Assembly: GCA_020351305.1 (NCBI GenBank)
Contig: CP070730.1
Coordinates: 953,725 to 1,010,680 of the forward strand
Direction of reading: 5' to 3'
Length of the DNA: 56,956 nucleotides
DNA from: Candidatus Bathyarchaeota archaeon
GTDB lineage: Archaea; Thermoproteota; Bathyarchaeia; Bathyarchaeales; SOJC01
Shown: piece after piece, positions 16,455 through 25,234 of the stretch
Layout: the number at the start of each line of letters is the position of its first letter
Numbering within the stretch: position 1 is the first letter of the stretch
Program-made: the position numbers and the translations under genes
Notes under the pieces: generated by a model
The model's input: only the letters and a program-made list of their open reading frames with translations
Database searches by the model: none
What the model was told of the DNA's origin: nothing

Positions 16455-17641
16455 TTTCCTTTCACTGCAGCCGCTATACATTCATCCAGCCCTCCCATTT
16501 TTGTCATCATGGAGTTATGTCTTGAGTAGTAGCATCCTTTTGCGGAGGTTGTCATTACTGATCTGAATCTTCCTTTCAGTGGGGCTACTGCCATACATGT
16601 GTCACAAGCGAATTTTGCCCCTGCTTTCTCAATGACATTGGTATAACCCCTTTTATCAGCCATTTGCTTCACAAGTCTTGAGCATGCTATCCAGAATTCA
16701 ACATTGGATGATATTTTTCTATTTTTTAGCAATTTGGCTATTTCAGCAATTTCTTTTATTGAGCAATGGGGGCATCCAACACAGATTAGATCAATATCAG
16801 AAAAGTCGTCATTAATGCTTTTATACGCATTTTTGATGTCGATATTCCTAATTGTTATAGTCCTCTTGGGGGGTTTGTGTTTTTCGGATTCTGGGGTTAT
16901 ACCCTTAATGTGGAAAATAGGTTTTGAGCCATAGGTCACTGTTGAAGCACAGAGAGATTTTAATTCATCCAAAGTGGCGTTTTTTATCCCAGTTACATAA
17001 GGAATCTCGTTTTGTGCTTTTTTTCCAATGCAGTAGCCAAGAGCTCCCCAATCAGAGATTTTCAGCAAATCAGCTGCGACATTTACATGGATATCTGGTT
17101 TTCTATTTTCATCTAGGTGGAGACCGTAATAGGGTGTTTTTCCTACAAAAGCTGCAGCAAGCGCAGAGGGTCCACCTTCTCTATTTGTTCTTGCTCCAAT
17201 TACTGAGTTTGCAAAAGTAACTGCAGAGGATTCTGACCAAGCAATATGCTCTCCATAGATTGGTAAGTTACCTATTAGGTATGGGGCGCAGGTGCATGAG
17301 ATGATGATACCCATCCTTTCGAAAGCATCAATCACTAAATTCTGTTTTTTTGCGAAATTTTCATCGATTCCGAGTTTCTGCCAATTCTTCAGATCCATTC
17401 CTGCTGGATTCAATGTTGTGAGAACTTTCACCTTTCCATCTCTGGCGAGTTCTTTGAGGTACTCCAATCCAGCGTCTCCTAGATTATGATATGAAACACC
17501 TGCAACTTGGACTGAGCCCACCTCTATTAACTTCTGTGCTCCATAGATGCTTCCTAATGCGACTAGGATTTCCATGGATTTTCTAACTGCGAAGCCTTCT
17601 TCACCTTTGAGCAGGCGCTTTTCCTCTTTTGTTAAAAACAT
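16445..17641 (-). CDS. Phosphomevalonate dehydratase large subunit (aconitase X, DUF521)
   Basis: 398 residues of the aconitase X catalytic subunit. Candidate cluster-binding cysteines occur in SCTCAPYL (about residue 118), VGCPHCS and the C-terminal FACDTCMAVAP. GLHLDENRKPDIHV and AWSESSAVTFANSVIGARTNREGGP are family landmarks. The protein is expected to need an iron-sulfur cluster. It starts 4 nt after the UbiD-like gene. Placement between mevalonate kinase and IPK genes is the main reason to assign it to isoprenoid synthesis. Confidence 0.92.
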   Translation of the reverse strand: MFLTKEEKRLLKGEEGFAVRKSMEILVALGSIYGAQKLIEVGSVQVAGVSYHNLGDAGLEYLKELARDGKVKVLTTLNPAGMDLKNWQKLGIDENFAKKQNLVIDAFERMGIIISCTCAPYLIGNLPIYGEHIAWSESSAVTFANSVIGARTNREGGPSALAAAFVGKTPYYGLHLDENRKPDIHVNVAADLLKISDWGALGYCIGKKAQNEIPYVTGIKNATLDELKSLCASTVTYGSKPIFHIKGITPESEKHKPPKRTITIRNIDIKNAYKSINDDFSDIDLICVGCPHCSIKEIAEIAKLLKNRKISSNVEFWIACSRLVKQMADKRGYTNVIEKAGAKFACDTCMAVAPLKGRFRSVMTTSAKGCYYSRHNSMMTKMGGLDECIAAAVKGKWN

Positions 17642-17645
17642 AAAA

Positions 17646-18956
17646 TCACGAAACTGATTCTAAATTGACCTTTTTATATTCTTTTTTCTTGAATCCTTTT
17701 CCTGTTTGTATGAGAGGTATCGTCGCATCTATTCCCATCTTACAGGTTGTGGCTTTTTTACCTTCAGTTAAATCCCCAGAGGGGTCCAGAGAGGAGCCTC
17801 TTTGATTTGGCATAATGACTGCTCCCTTGTTTGCCTGAAACCTTGTTGCAATTGCCCATTCGACATCATTTGGGTCATAGATGTTTATATCGTTGTCCAC
17901 AATAATACAATGTTTTAATGATCCATGACCTTCAAAGGCGGCCTTAATTGCTTTTTTTCCATCATCTGGGCTCTTTTTTATAATCTGTACAATTGCATGA
18001 AGCCAGCTGCAGCCACCTTCAGTTATATGAACATTTGTACACTTACAAACTTTGTTCACTTCATTGAAAATTGTTGGCTCCTTGGGCATCCCCATTAACA
18101 CTCTATGTTCTTTTCTCCCAGCTAAAATAGTCTGGTAGATCGGGTCTTTTCTAGTTGTCACGCAACTTATTTCTACTACTGGTTGTAGTCGGACCTTGTC
18201 AGGGATTCCTGTAAGATCAAGGAATGGTCCTTCAGGAGCCCTTTCCTTTGTTATCACTCCTTCCAATACAATCTCACTATCTCTTGGGACTTCAAGGTCA
18301 ACAGTTTGACACTTCACAAGCTTTGTCTTTTCAAGCGCGTTGGCCATCCCCAACTCATCTACACCCTTGGGCAAAGATGTAGATGCAGCTAAGAGGACAG
18401 CTGTCGAGTTTCCTATACAAAAAGCTACCTCAAGTTCTCCACCAGATTTTTTAAAAGCGGTGTCAGTTCCTCGACCTTCAACGATTCTCGCCACAAATCT
18501 CTTCGGATCCATCAGCATCAACCTATGGAAACACATATTTCTACCCAATTCAGGATCCTTTACTATCGCTATAGCTGATGCCACATATTTACCCCCATCT
18601 TTTTCTGTATACCTCATTATTGGAAGTCTTGTGAGATCGACATTCTTCTCGATGACTTGTTGGCACTCGCCCCCCTTCACAACCTCAGGAATCGGAAAAG
18701 GTTCTTTTATTGCATTAGAAAGTTCCTTCATCAAGTTGCTTTCCTCTATGTCCAAAGCTTCTGCAACTAATCCTCTTGAAGAGACGAGTCCTGCTACAAC
18801 TGGAATGTCCCCTTCTTTCACCCTCTCAAAAAATATTGGTTTTTCTTTTACAGCATCTATAAATCCAGCCATCTCAAACTCGGTGGAAACTTCTTTTTTT
18901 ATTCTCACAAGCTCTCTATTACCGTCTAATTGCTCCAAGAAATGTCTAAATCCCAA
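17646..18956 (-). CDS. UbiD-family decarboxylase, probable anhydromevalonate phosphate decarboxylase
   Basis: 436 residues, UbiD fold. The Arg-Glu pair of the active site is plausible in the REL/ERAPEGPFLDLTGI region, and the family's KGVDELGMANAL and IFNEVNKVC segments are visible. In the pathway described from Aeropyrum, such an enzyme decarboxylates trans-anhydromevalonate 5-phosphate to isopentenyl phosphate using prenylated FMN. The genomic context here is exactly that pathway. No UbiX (prenyl-FMN synthase) is in the window. The TTG start follows GGGGAG at 5-6 nt. Confidence 0.9.
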   Translation of the reverse strand: MGFRHFLEQLDGNRELVRIKKEVSTEFEMAGFIDAVKEKPIFFERVKEGDIPVVAGLVSSRGLVAEALDIEESNLMKELSNAIKEPFPIPEVVKGGECQQVIEKNVDLTRLPIMRYTEKDGGKYVASAIAIVKDPELGRNMCFHRLMLMDPKRFVARIVEGRGTDTAFKKSGGELEVAFCIGNSTAVLLAASTSLPKGVDELGMANALEKTKLVKCQTVDLEVPRDSEIVLEGVITKERAPEGPFLDLTGIPDKVRLQPVVEISCVTTRKDPIYQTILAGRKEHRVLMGMPKEPTIFNEVNKVCKCTNVHITEGGCSWLHAIVQIIKKSPDDGKKAIKAAFEGHGSLKHCIIVDNDINIYDPNDVEWAIATRFQANKGAVIMPNQRGSSLDPSGDLTEGKKATTCKMGIDATIPLIQTGKGFKKKEYKKVNLESVS

Positions 18957-18993
18957 TTTTTCTCCCCTTCTCCAGTTTGGTTTTATGCATTAT

Positions 18994-19929
18994 TTAAATC
19001 CCTATTCTTGTTTTCAAGACTTGAAATCCCTCATTTTTCATCGTGGTCGCAATCTCCTCTTGTAATTTCTTCCCCGGAGTTAATGCTACCATGCAACCTC
19101 CGCCCCCACCACCGGTGAGTTTTGCTCCATAGGCTCCTTTTTCTCTTGCCAAGTTTACTAGATAGTCGAGTTCTTCGCAAGAGACGTTAATTTCCTGCAG
19201 TAACTGATGATTTTCATTCATTAAGACCCCGACCTTACGAAGATTAAAGTCGATTAGATTGATTCTTGCTTTGAACGCCAAATCCTCTGCTTGTCTAAAC
19301 AGCTGATCGAATTTCACCGGGTTGCGTTTCTTCCTTGCTGCAACCCCTTCAACCATTGCTTTAGTGTCGGCTACAATTCCAGTGTTTCCGATTATTATTT
19401 CAACTGGCTTTCTTAGACTTAATTTCTCGATGGTATTTGATCTTCCTATTACCGATTTTCTAAACCAGATTAACCCGCCATAAGTGGCGGCAGTGTTGTC
19501 AATGCCTGAAGGATTTCCAGCATAAGCCTTCTCAGCTTCATAGGCTACACCATTTATTCTTTCTTTTGATAAGCCCAAGTTATACTCATCTACGATCGCT
19601 CTAACAATAGCGACGCTACTAGCAGCCGACGCGCCAATTCCACTAAAACCAGGGAGCTCCCCTCCTAATAAAATCTCTAAAGATGCTAGTTCGGGTTCTA
19701 AGCCCAGAGCTTTGAGTATTCGGCTAATCGAATCCTTTTGCTGGGTCAGCTTCTTCTGTGTGTATCCTATTGCTCCTTTTCTCTCATCCTTTATGTTAAT
19801 TCCTTTTTCTGTTCTTCTTACCTCAGCAGAAGCAGTAAGTTCAATTGCAGAGACAACTCCGGGGATTCCATACACTACAAAGTGTTCGTTAAAAAGGATA
19901 GTTTTTCCAAAACCAGAGCCATGTCCCAT
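18994..19929 (-). CDS. mvk: Mevalonate kinase
   Basis: 311 residues, GHMP kinase. It starts GSGFGKTILFNEHFVVYG, the substrate-side motif 1 of mevalonate kinases. Motif 2 is GGELPGFSGIGASAASSVA (ATP loop) and motif 3 is KLTGGGGGGCMVAL. It makes mevalonate 5-phosphate, the branch point of the archaeal routes. It is the first gene of the isoprenoid run, 153 bases after memo and 38 bases before the UbiD-type gene. The gap after memo could hold a promoter but I see no strong TATA box. Confidence 0.94.
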   Translation of the reverse strand: MGHGSGFGKTILFNEHFVVYGIPGVVSAIELTASAEVRRTEKGINIKDERKGAIGYTQKKLTQQKDSISRILKALGLEPELASLEILLGGELPGFSGIGASAASSVAIVRAIVDEYNLGLSKERINGVAYEAEKAYAGNPSGIDNTAATYGGLIWFRKSVIGRSNTIEKLSLRKPVEIIIGNTGIVADTKAMVEGVAARKKRNPVKFDQLFRQAEDLAFKARINLIDFNLRKVGVLMNENHQLLQEINVSCEELDYLVNLAREKGAYGAKLTGGGGGGCMVALTPGKKLQEEIATTMKNEGFQVLKTRIGI

Positions 19930-20082
19930 GTAAACATCCCTAAATAAGGATTAGTAGCAGGAAACAAATTAACACTTTCTAGAGGACCAATAGGAAAGCT
20001 AGCTAGAGAGCCGCTTCAGTCAGTGTATGCCTGCAATGGTTAAAATGGATTAATTCCTAATACACCGCGTGTTATTTAGCCC

Positions 20083-20931
20083 TTATTTTAATGTGAATAT
20101 CGCTGAAGCATAGCCAACCACGCTTGAAAAGTCTCCAGTGATGTCTCCACTGGTTTTGTAACAGAGGACTTGACATTTCTCTGCTCCAAGATGTTTTGCT
20201 GAAGCAGTAAGTGCTACAACAGGTCCGTATCCACATGCAGTTATGTGGTAGCTTTCAACGATCGAATAAAATTCCCTCTCATCTAATTTTTCCAAGGCAT
20301 CAAGCGCTTTCCTATCTTTTTTTTCTACTGTTTCATAGGGCTCATAGTGACTCATGTCTGTAGATGCAATTATCAGTGCATTTTTCCCCTTTAAGACTTC
20401 GGCAACTGCTTGACCTACTTCGCAGCTAGATTCAAAATCTTGCATTAGAAAGCTAATGGGTACGAATTTTAATGCTGAGCCGTATAGATATTGAAGAAAA
20501 GGAAGCTGAACCTCAATTGAATGCTCATGTAAATGAGCCAAATCATCTACATCGATGATTTTTGATTGGTGTAAGATTTTCTTTGCAATTTCTTCGTCAA
20601 TCTGCACATCTCCTAGAGGCGTTCGCCAAGCTCCTTCAGTCATAACAGCCAGGCCACTCCCTTTGCCAAAATGGTTTGGTCCAAAAATCACAATGACATC
20701 TGGTTTACCATCAGCAGCTAATCTATGATATGAATGGGCGGCTACTGGACCTGAATATGCGTATCCAGCATGAGGACAGATTAGACCAACAATGTTCCTT
20801 GGCCCTTTTTGCGCAATTGGAGTTTTCCCTGGGCCTAGTTTATGTGTGAAACTGATTTCTATCTGCTTTTTCAAGTCATTTGCATTATCTGCATAGAAGC
20901 TCCCAGCTTGACTGGGATGTCTCACTTTCAC
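20083..20931 (-). CDS. MEMO family protein (AmmeMemoRadiSam system protein B)
   Basis: 282 residues. VRHPSQAGSFYADN at the N-terminus, LICPHAGYAYSGPVAAHSY, FGPNHFGKGS, EHSIEVQLPFLQYL and STDMSHYEP carry the conserved histidines of MEMO1 proteins, a metal-binding fold related to class III dioxygenases. The reaction is unknown. The GTG start follows GAGGG. In archaea this gene is commonly found between rps2 and mvk, as here. The radical SAM partner is 13 kb away in the same window. Confidence 0.93.
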   Translation of the reverse strand: MKVRHPSQAGSFYADNANDLKKQIEISFTHKLGPGKTPIAQKGPRNIVGLICPHAGYAYSGPVAAHSYHRLAADGKPDVIVIFGPNHFGKGSGLAVMTEGAWRTPLGDVQIDEEIAKKILHQSKIIDVDDLAHLHEHSIEVQLPFLQYLYGSALKFVPISFLMQDFESSCEVGQAVAEVLKGKNALIIASTDMSHYEPYETVEKKDRKALDALEKLDEREFYSIVESYHITACGYGPVVALTASAKHLGAEKCQVLCYKTSGDITGDFSSVVGYASAIFTLK

Positions 20932-20941
20932 GTGAGTGCCC

Positions 20942-21646
20942 TCACATTTCTACTCGAGATATTTTTGCTTCAAAGTCATCAATAGACAAATCTATATCCT
21001 TGTCAGGTGCCAACTCTTCCCTCTCACGAAGCACTTGCCTAGCAAACATCCAATATATGATTGCTAAGGCTCTTCTGCCCTTGTTGTTTGTTGGGATTAC
21101 GAAGTCCACGCCAGTAAATTCATTATCGGTGCTGCACAACGCTATAACCGGTATGCCCATAATTCCAGCTTCCTCCACGGCTTGGGCATCAGCCTTTGGA
21201 TCAGAAACGATAATAACTGCGGGTTCAAGGCGATTTGAATATAAAGGATTTGAAAAGAGTCCTGGGACAAATCTTCCAACAATAGGTGTTGCCTTCGTTA
21301 CTTCGCAGAACTTCTTCGCTGGATAACGCGCATATAATCGAGCTGCTACAACAGCAATTCTGGCTGGCTCGAATCTGGAAAGAAACTTTGCTGCAATACG
21401 TATTCGCTCATCTGTCTTCTTGACATCTAACACAAACAGACCGTCAGGTCTTACACGATAGATGAAATTATCCATATCTTTTGTTCTCATCCTTGTTCCA
21501 ATGTGAATTCCAGCAGAAAGCAAGGTATCGCGTGGTAGTAGAAGCTCTTCTTCATCATCTGTATCCAAAATTTCTTCGTCGCTTTCTTCCTGCAAACTCT
21601 TTTCTGGATTGCTCTCTTTTTTTGATATATCGATTTTATCTGACAA
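20942..21646 (-). CDS. rps2: 30S ribosomal protein uS2
   Basis: 234 residues from the TTG at 21646. That start overlaps the enolase stop by 11 nt and has AAGGAG (complement of 21657-21662) about 10 nt upstream. A longer frame to 21697 would overlap enolase by 62 nt. The first 35 residues are an acidic extension (runs of E and D) typical of some archaeal S2 proteins. The core follows with LLSAGIHIGTRMRTKDM and the conserved VSDPKADAQAVEEA segment. Confidence 0.93.
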   Translation of the reverse strand: MSDKIDISKKESNPEKSLQEESDEEILDTDDEEELLLPRDTLLSAGIHIGTRMRTKDMDNFIYRVRPDGLFVLDVKKTDERIRIAAKFLSRFEPARIAVVAARLYARYPAKKFCEVTKATPIVGRFVPGLFSNPLYSNRLEPAVIIVSDPKADAQAVEEAGIMGIPVIALCSTDNEFTGVDFVIPTNNKGRRALAIIYWMFARQVLREREELAPDKDIDLSIDDFEAKISRVEM

Positions 21647-22910
21647 TGATGTTTTTCTCCTTAAATGGAACTTCAGCCATTCTCGATCTTTTTCCAAGAG
21701 TGTCCTCTATCCTAATGAGCTCGTTGATTTTGGAAATTCGAGCCCCTTCAATGACGCCTGTTTTTATAATTGGACAGTGAAAGGCTACCGCTAAATGGGC
21801 AATCTCAGCATTCACGGTATCGCCTGATCTGTGTGATAAAATAGGTATATAAAGTGCCTCTCTTGCTGCTTTTGCAGCTTCCCAAGCATCCGTGAGGGTT
21901 CCAATTTGATTAGGCTTTATTATTATTGAGTTAGCTGCACCTACTTTTATGCCCCTCCTTAGTCGTTCCACATTTGTAACGAATAGATCGTCTCCACAAA
22001 TAAGGCAATCCGTGGCTGTCTTTGCCAACCAAGCGAAGCTTCCAAAATCCTCTTCGTGGAAGGGGTCTTCCACATATATTAGGTTATACTTTTCTATTAA
22101 TCCCAGAACATATTCCGCCTGTTCTTCAGGTGTTCTTTTCATTTTTTCATGAGTATAAACATAACATTTTTGCTGGGAGTTCCAGAGTGTTGAGGCAGCA
22201 ATATCCATCCCTATTCTACACTCAAATCCGAGTTGCTTTGAGACTTCATCGCATGCTTGCACCATTAGTTCAAGGGCGTTAACATCATCTATATCCGCAA
22301 TCCATGCGCCTTCATCGCTTCTTCCACTTGTGAACGTTCTCTTGGTTTTACGGAGGATTTCTCCAACTTCTCGATGAAAAGTTACATTAGCCTTTGCAGC
22401 ATCCCAGAATGACTTTGCATTAATAGGCAGTACTAAAAATTCCTGGATGTCGGGAGCTCTACCATGCGCATGTCTTCCCCCGCTCAAGACATTTCCCAAA
22501 GGAAATGGGAGCTCATAAGCAAGATAACCTCCAAGATATTAATATAACAGTTCATTATAAGAGTCAGATGTTGCCTTGGCAGCACACAAGGAAATGGCAT
22601 AAGCAGTGTTTCCTCCTATTCTTTTGAAATCCTTGGTTCCATCGATTTCGTGAAGAAGAGAATCGATTTCTTCTTGTTGATTAGCCTCTAGGCCAACTAG
22701 TTTCGGTTCGATTGATTTCTCAACAATTTTTATAGCTACGTCTATGCCGCCTTTTGGGTAATACGCAACTTCCGCGAAACCCTTACTCGCCCCAGCTGGC
22801 GCTGCTGCTCGTCCAAAGCCCGATTTTGTCTCTATGTCCACTTCAATTGTTTCTTCCCCGCGGCTATTGAAAATTTTACGAGCCACGACTTTTTCAATTT
22901 GTGTGGACAA
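21636..22910 (-). pseudogene. eno: Enolase gene interrupted by an in-frame TAA
   Basis: Two adjacent frames make one enolase. Residues 1-123 (from ATG 22910, including ARKIFNSRGEETIEV and the PAGASKG catalytic loop) end at TAA 22541-22539. The same reading frame then continues through 13 sense codons (YLGGYLAYELPFP) and the remaining 287 residues, including SHRSGDTVNAEIA and the metal-binding IYVEDPFHEED and ICGDDLF. Total length would be 424, normal for enolase. The stop replaces one variable residue in LLY-x-YLGG, so one substitution from GAA, AAA or CAA explains it. Either a nonsense mutation, a sequencing error, or readthrough; flanking sequence is otherwise intact. A GGAGGT after the stop comes from Gly-Gly codons and has no in-frame start at useful distance. 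Confidence 0.85.
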
Positions 22911-22928
22911 ACCTCCGCACTTCTCCTC

Positions 22929-23147
22929 TTATGGTGGTCTCAAGTTTTTTCCAGCTTCGTGAAATTTGATGATTTCATCAATAATCTCTACATGAGAGAG
23001 AAGCATTCTTCTGCAGCAATAACGGTTTATGCCGAGATCATCTAAAACTTTGCTCGCGTCTTCTCCTTCTCTTACTCGTCTCGAAAATTCCTCCCATTTA
23101 TCGCCAAGGAGTTTACCACATGTGAAGCAACGGACAGGAACAATCAT
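22929..23147 (-). CDS. rpoN: DNA-directed RNA polymerase subunit N
   Basis: 72 residues, the archaeal Rpb10 homologue. The zinc-binding CFTCGK near residue 7 and the later CCRRM (paired cysteines) are both present, as is the [19 protein letters not shown] opening typical of the family. It is followed by enolase after only 18 nt. In many archaea rpoK lies between rpoN and eno; there is no room for it here. Confidence 0.96.
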   Translation of the reverse strand: MIVPVRCFTCGKLLGDKWEEFSRRVREGEDASKVLDDLGINRYCCRRMLLSHVEIIDEIIKFHEAGKNLRPP

Positions 23148-23165
23148 TCTGAATCACCCATTTTT

Positions 23166-23579
23166 CTATCTATAGCTTTTCTGGCGTTTTGCACGTGCGC
23201 CAGGGCCCCCAAATTTTTTAGGCTCCTTTCGTCGTGGATCGCCAGCAAGCATTGTTCGATCATATTCTATAAAAGATGACTGCAGATGCTTGCTTTTTGT
23301 CCATCGGAAAAGTGCCCTTGCAATAGCCATCCTTGCAGCTTCTGCTTGCCCCATATAGCCTCCTCCTGAAACTCTTATATCTATATCAATTTTTGTTCGA
23401 ATTTCATCAGCAACATGAAGAAAAGGTTCTGTCATTTTTGATCGAGCAATTTTAGGCTCGAAAACTTCAAGAGGAAAGTTGTTTACCCGAATTCTCCCTC
23501 TGCCAGCTCTTATTGTTGCACGGGCTACCGATGTTTTTCTTTTCCCGCTGATTATTATGACTTTTTTTGAGACTGCCAT
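23166..23579 (-). CDS. rps9: 30S ribosomal protein uS9
   Basis: 137 residues from the ATG at 23579. AGGTGA lies 5 nt upstream of that ATG, which makes it a better start than the in-frame ATG at 23606 inside rpl13. The protein shows the SGKRKTSVARATI opening, the VSGGGYMGQAEAARMAIARAL core and the basic C-terminal tail ending RAKRQKSYR that reaches toward P-site tRNA in known ribosomes. Confidence 0.96.
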   Translation of the reverse strand: MAVSKKVIIISGKRKTSVARATIRAGRGRIRVNNFPLEVFEPKIARSKMTEPFLHVADEIRTKIDIDIRVSGGGYMGQAEAARMAIARALFRWTKSKHLQSSFIEYDRTMLAGDPRRKEPKKFGGPGARAKRQKSYR

Positions 23580-23580
23580 A

Positions 23581-24027
23581 TTATTCACCTGTTGAGACCC
23601 ATCCAATTTCCTTGGCTAACTCGCCTACTGTTATATAAGGACATTTTAGCTTCTCAGCTTTTGCACCTGATATTGTTTCCACTGGTTTGTCTCTAAGCTC
23701 TTGAGGGACTCCGATGAAAACACGCAGCCTTTCATATGCATCCTTGCCTTTTGGCTTTTTCCGAGGAAGCATTCCCCGGATTGTGCGTTTCACGAATCTG
23801 TCGGGTCGTCTAGGGAAAAATGGACCCTTTCTAGGGTGACCGATCTCCAATTTTTCCTTTGCTTCTTTTACTCTGCTAAGTCTTTTTCCAGATATTATTG
23901 CTTTCTCAGCGTTAAGTATTGTTACAATTTCGCCTTGAAGAAGACGCTTTGCCACAACAGTTGCCATTCTACCAAGTATCAGATTGTTCGCGTCGATAAT
24001 AGTATCAATTGCATTTTGCGATTTCAT
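23581..24027 (-). CDS. rpl13: 50S ribosomal protein uL13
   Basis: 148 residues. IDANNLILGRMATVVAKRLLQGE at the N-terminus and RTIRGMLPRKKPKGKDAYERL in the middle are diagnostic for archaeal L13. The stop is 1 nt from the rps9 start, and rps9's ribosome binding site lies within this gene's last codons, so the pair is probably coupled. Confidence 0.96.
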   Translation of the reverse strand: MKSQNAIDTIIDANNLILGRMATVVAKRLLQGEIVTILNAEKAIISGKRLSRVKEAKEKLEIGHPRKGPFFPRRPDRFVKRTIRGMLPRKKPKGKDAYERLRVFIGVPQELRDKPVETISGAKAEKLKCPYITVGELAKEIGWVSTGE

Positions 24028-24032
24028 AGTTT

Positions 24033-24395
24033 CTACCTGATGACTTTAATGTTTGAACCTGTAGGATTTTCTTTCACTAATTCTGGAAGCGTTAGGCATC
24101 TACCTTTAGCTATTTTTATTTTTTTCTCTGCTGTAACTGAAAATTCGAAAGCTGCAACTGTTACGGGATGACGAATTGTTCCAGCACCTAGCACTTTGCC
24201 ACCAACCGCTACTACTTGGTCTTTCTCAGTGTGACGGTTTATTTGGCTTAAGTTTATTGATGCTCGTCTGTTTCTTGGCTTCGCTAAAGTATTAGCCACA
24301 TAACTCCATATTGTTGCATTATTTTCCTTCGCAGCCTTCCTGAGAAAACGGATAAGCTTTAGGAGATGAGGGTTACTAGAACTTATTTTTCTCAA
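24033..24395 (-). CDS. rpl18e: 50S ribosomal protein eL18
   Basis: 120 residues. The pattern LIRFLRKAAKENNATIW, LAKPRNRRASINLSQINRHT and VVVGGKVLG-type segment (VVAVGGKVLGAG) identifies the archaeal/eukaryotic L18e protein, which has no bacterial counterpart of the same name. It lies 2 nt after rpoD and 5 nt before rpl13. Confidence 0.95.
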   Translation of the reverse strand: MRKISSSNPHLLKLIRFLRKAAKENNATIWSYVANTLAKPRNRRASINLSQINRHTEKDQVVAVGGKVLGAGTIRHPVTVAAFEFSVTAEKKIKIAKGRCLTLPELVKENPTGSNIKVIR

Positions 24396-24397
24396 AA

Positions 24398-25207
24398 TTA
24401 TTTCACTACCAACTGATCTAAGAATTCCTTTAACTTTCCTTCTAGAATACTGAGGGCCCCCTTTAGAATTCTCTCTGGAGTAAGAACCCCCGTGGATTCA
24501 ATTTCAAAGATAAACGAGTTTTCGTTCCAACTTACTTCTAGTGCTTTGGGGTTCTTTTTGCAAGCATCGATACAGTCTTGACATAAAGTACAGTCAAGAA
24601 CATTTCGAATTTCAATCTTGTCTCCTGCTTTAGTCAGAATGTTTTTTGGGCATATCTTTATGCAGTCGCCACACAAATCACAAAGTTTCGTGTTTACAAT
24701 AACAATGGGTAAATATTTATAGGCACACATGGAGACAGGTTGCCATCTTGCGTGGTCTTTGCCCTTTCCGAGTCGCGCATAGGCCTCCAGCCTAATTTTT
24801 TGTGATGGTGCCAGCTTTGCAATAGGAATTCTGTCACTTACTGGGACTACTACTGGATTCTCTGATTTGAAGTGGCTGGAATAGACTGTTATTGTATGGT
24901 CTTCTGTTTCCGCTTCTAACGCCAACGAGACACGACATAGGTTGCATCCAAACTCGCTTTTACATGTACAGTCTTCAGGTAAATTGTAAGTGTCTAAATC
25001 TGTTTTCAATGGTACAAGTCCAACTCGATGAGCAAGGAAATCATCTTGAAGCGTGGATGAGTTCTCTATGATAACTACGTCATCTATCGCCATAGAAGGT
25101 ACCTCGGAAGTTACTATTCTTCGCAATGTATTCATGAAGGCAGCGTTGGTGTCCTCAATAAGTAAACGCAAGGAAATGTCATTCTTCTTTATGATTTGTA
25201 TGTTCAC
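24398..25207 (-). CDS. rpoD: DNA-directed RNA polymerase subunit D with two [4Fe-4S] motifs
   Basis: 269 residues, the archaeal Rpb3/alpha homologue. The assembly region FMNTLRRIVTSEVPSMAID and DFLAHRVGLVPL is conserved. An inserted ferredoxin-like domain carries two complete CxxCxxCxxxC sets: Cys176, 179, 182, 186 and Cys206, 209, 212, 216. A further cysteine group (CTCKSEFGCNLC, residues 80-91) could bind zinc. Many archaeal D subunits have none or one cluster, so the state here is informative. GTG start. Confidence 0.96.
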   Translation of the reverse strand: MNIQIIKKNDISLRLLIEDTNAAFMNTLRRIVTSEVPSMAIDDVVIIENSSTLQDDFLAHRVGLVPLKTDLDTYNLPEDCTCKSEFGCNLCRVSLALEAETEDHTITVYSSHFKSENPVVVPVSDRIPIAKLAPSQKIRLEAYARLGKGKDHARWQPVSMCAYKYLPIVIVNTKLCDLCGDCIKICPKNILTKAGDKIEIRNVLDCTLCQDCIDACKKNPKALEVSWNENSFIFEIESTGVLTPERILKGALSILEGKLKEFLDQLVVK

Positions 25208-25234
25208 AAGGTCTACAATCCTTTCTCAACGCAA

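Noticed and set aside
18340-19065. 241-codon plus-strand frame opposite the UbiD-type and mevalonate kinase genes
   Set aside because: Antisense to two strongly recognised genes; composition typical of a shadow frame.
22515-22535. GGAGGT after the enolase stop as a restart signal
   Set aside because: It arises from Gly-Gly codons of the conserved YLGG, and no in-frame start follows at suitable spacing; the first is TTG 22499.
22539-22541. TAA in enolase as a selenocysteine or pyrrolysine codon
   Set aside because: Those amino acids use TGA and TAG. No SECIS-like need exists at this variable surface position.
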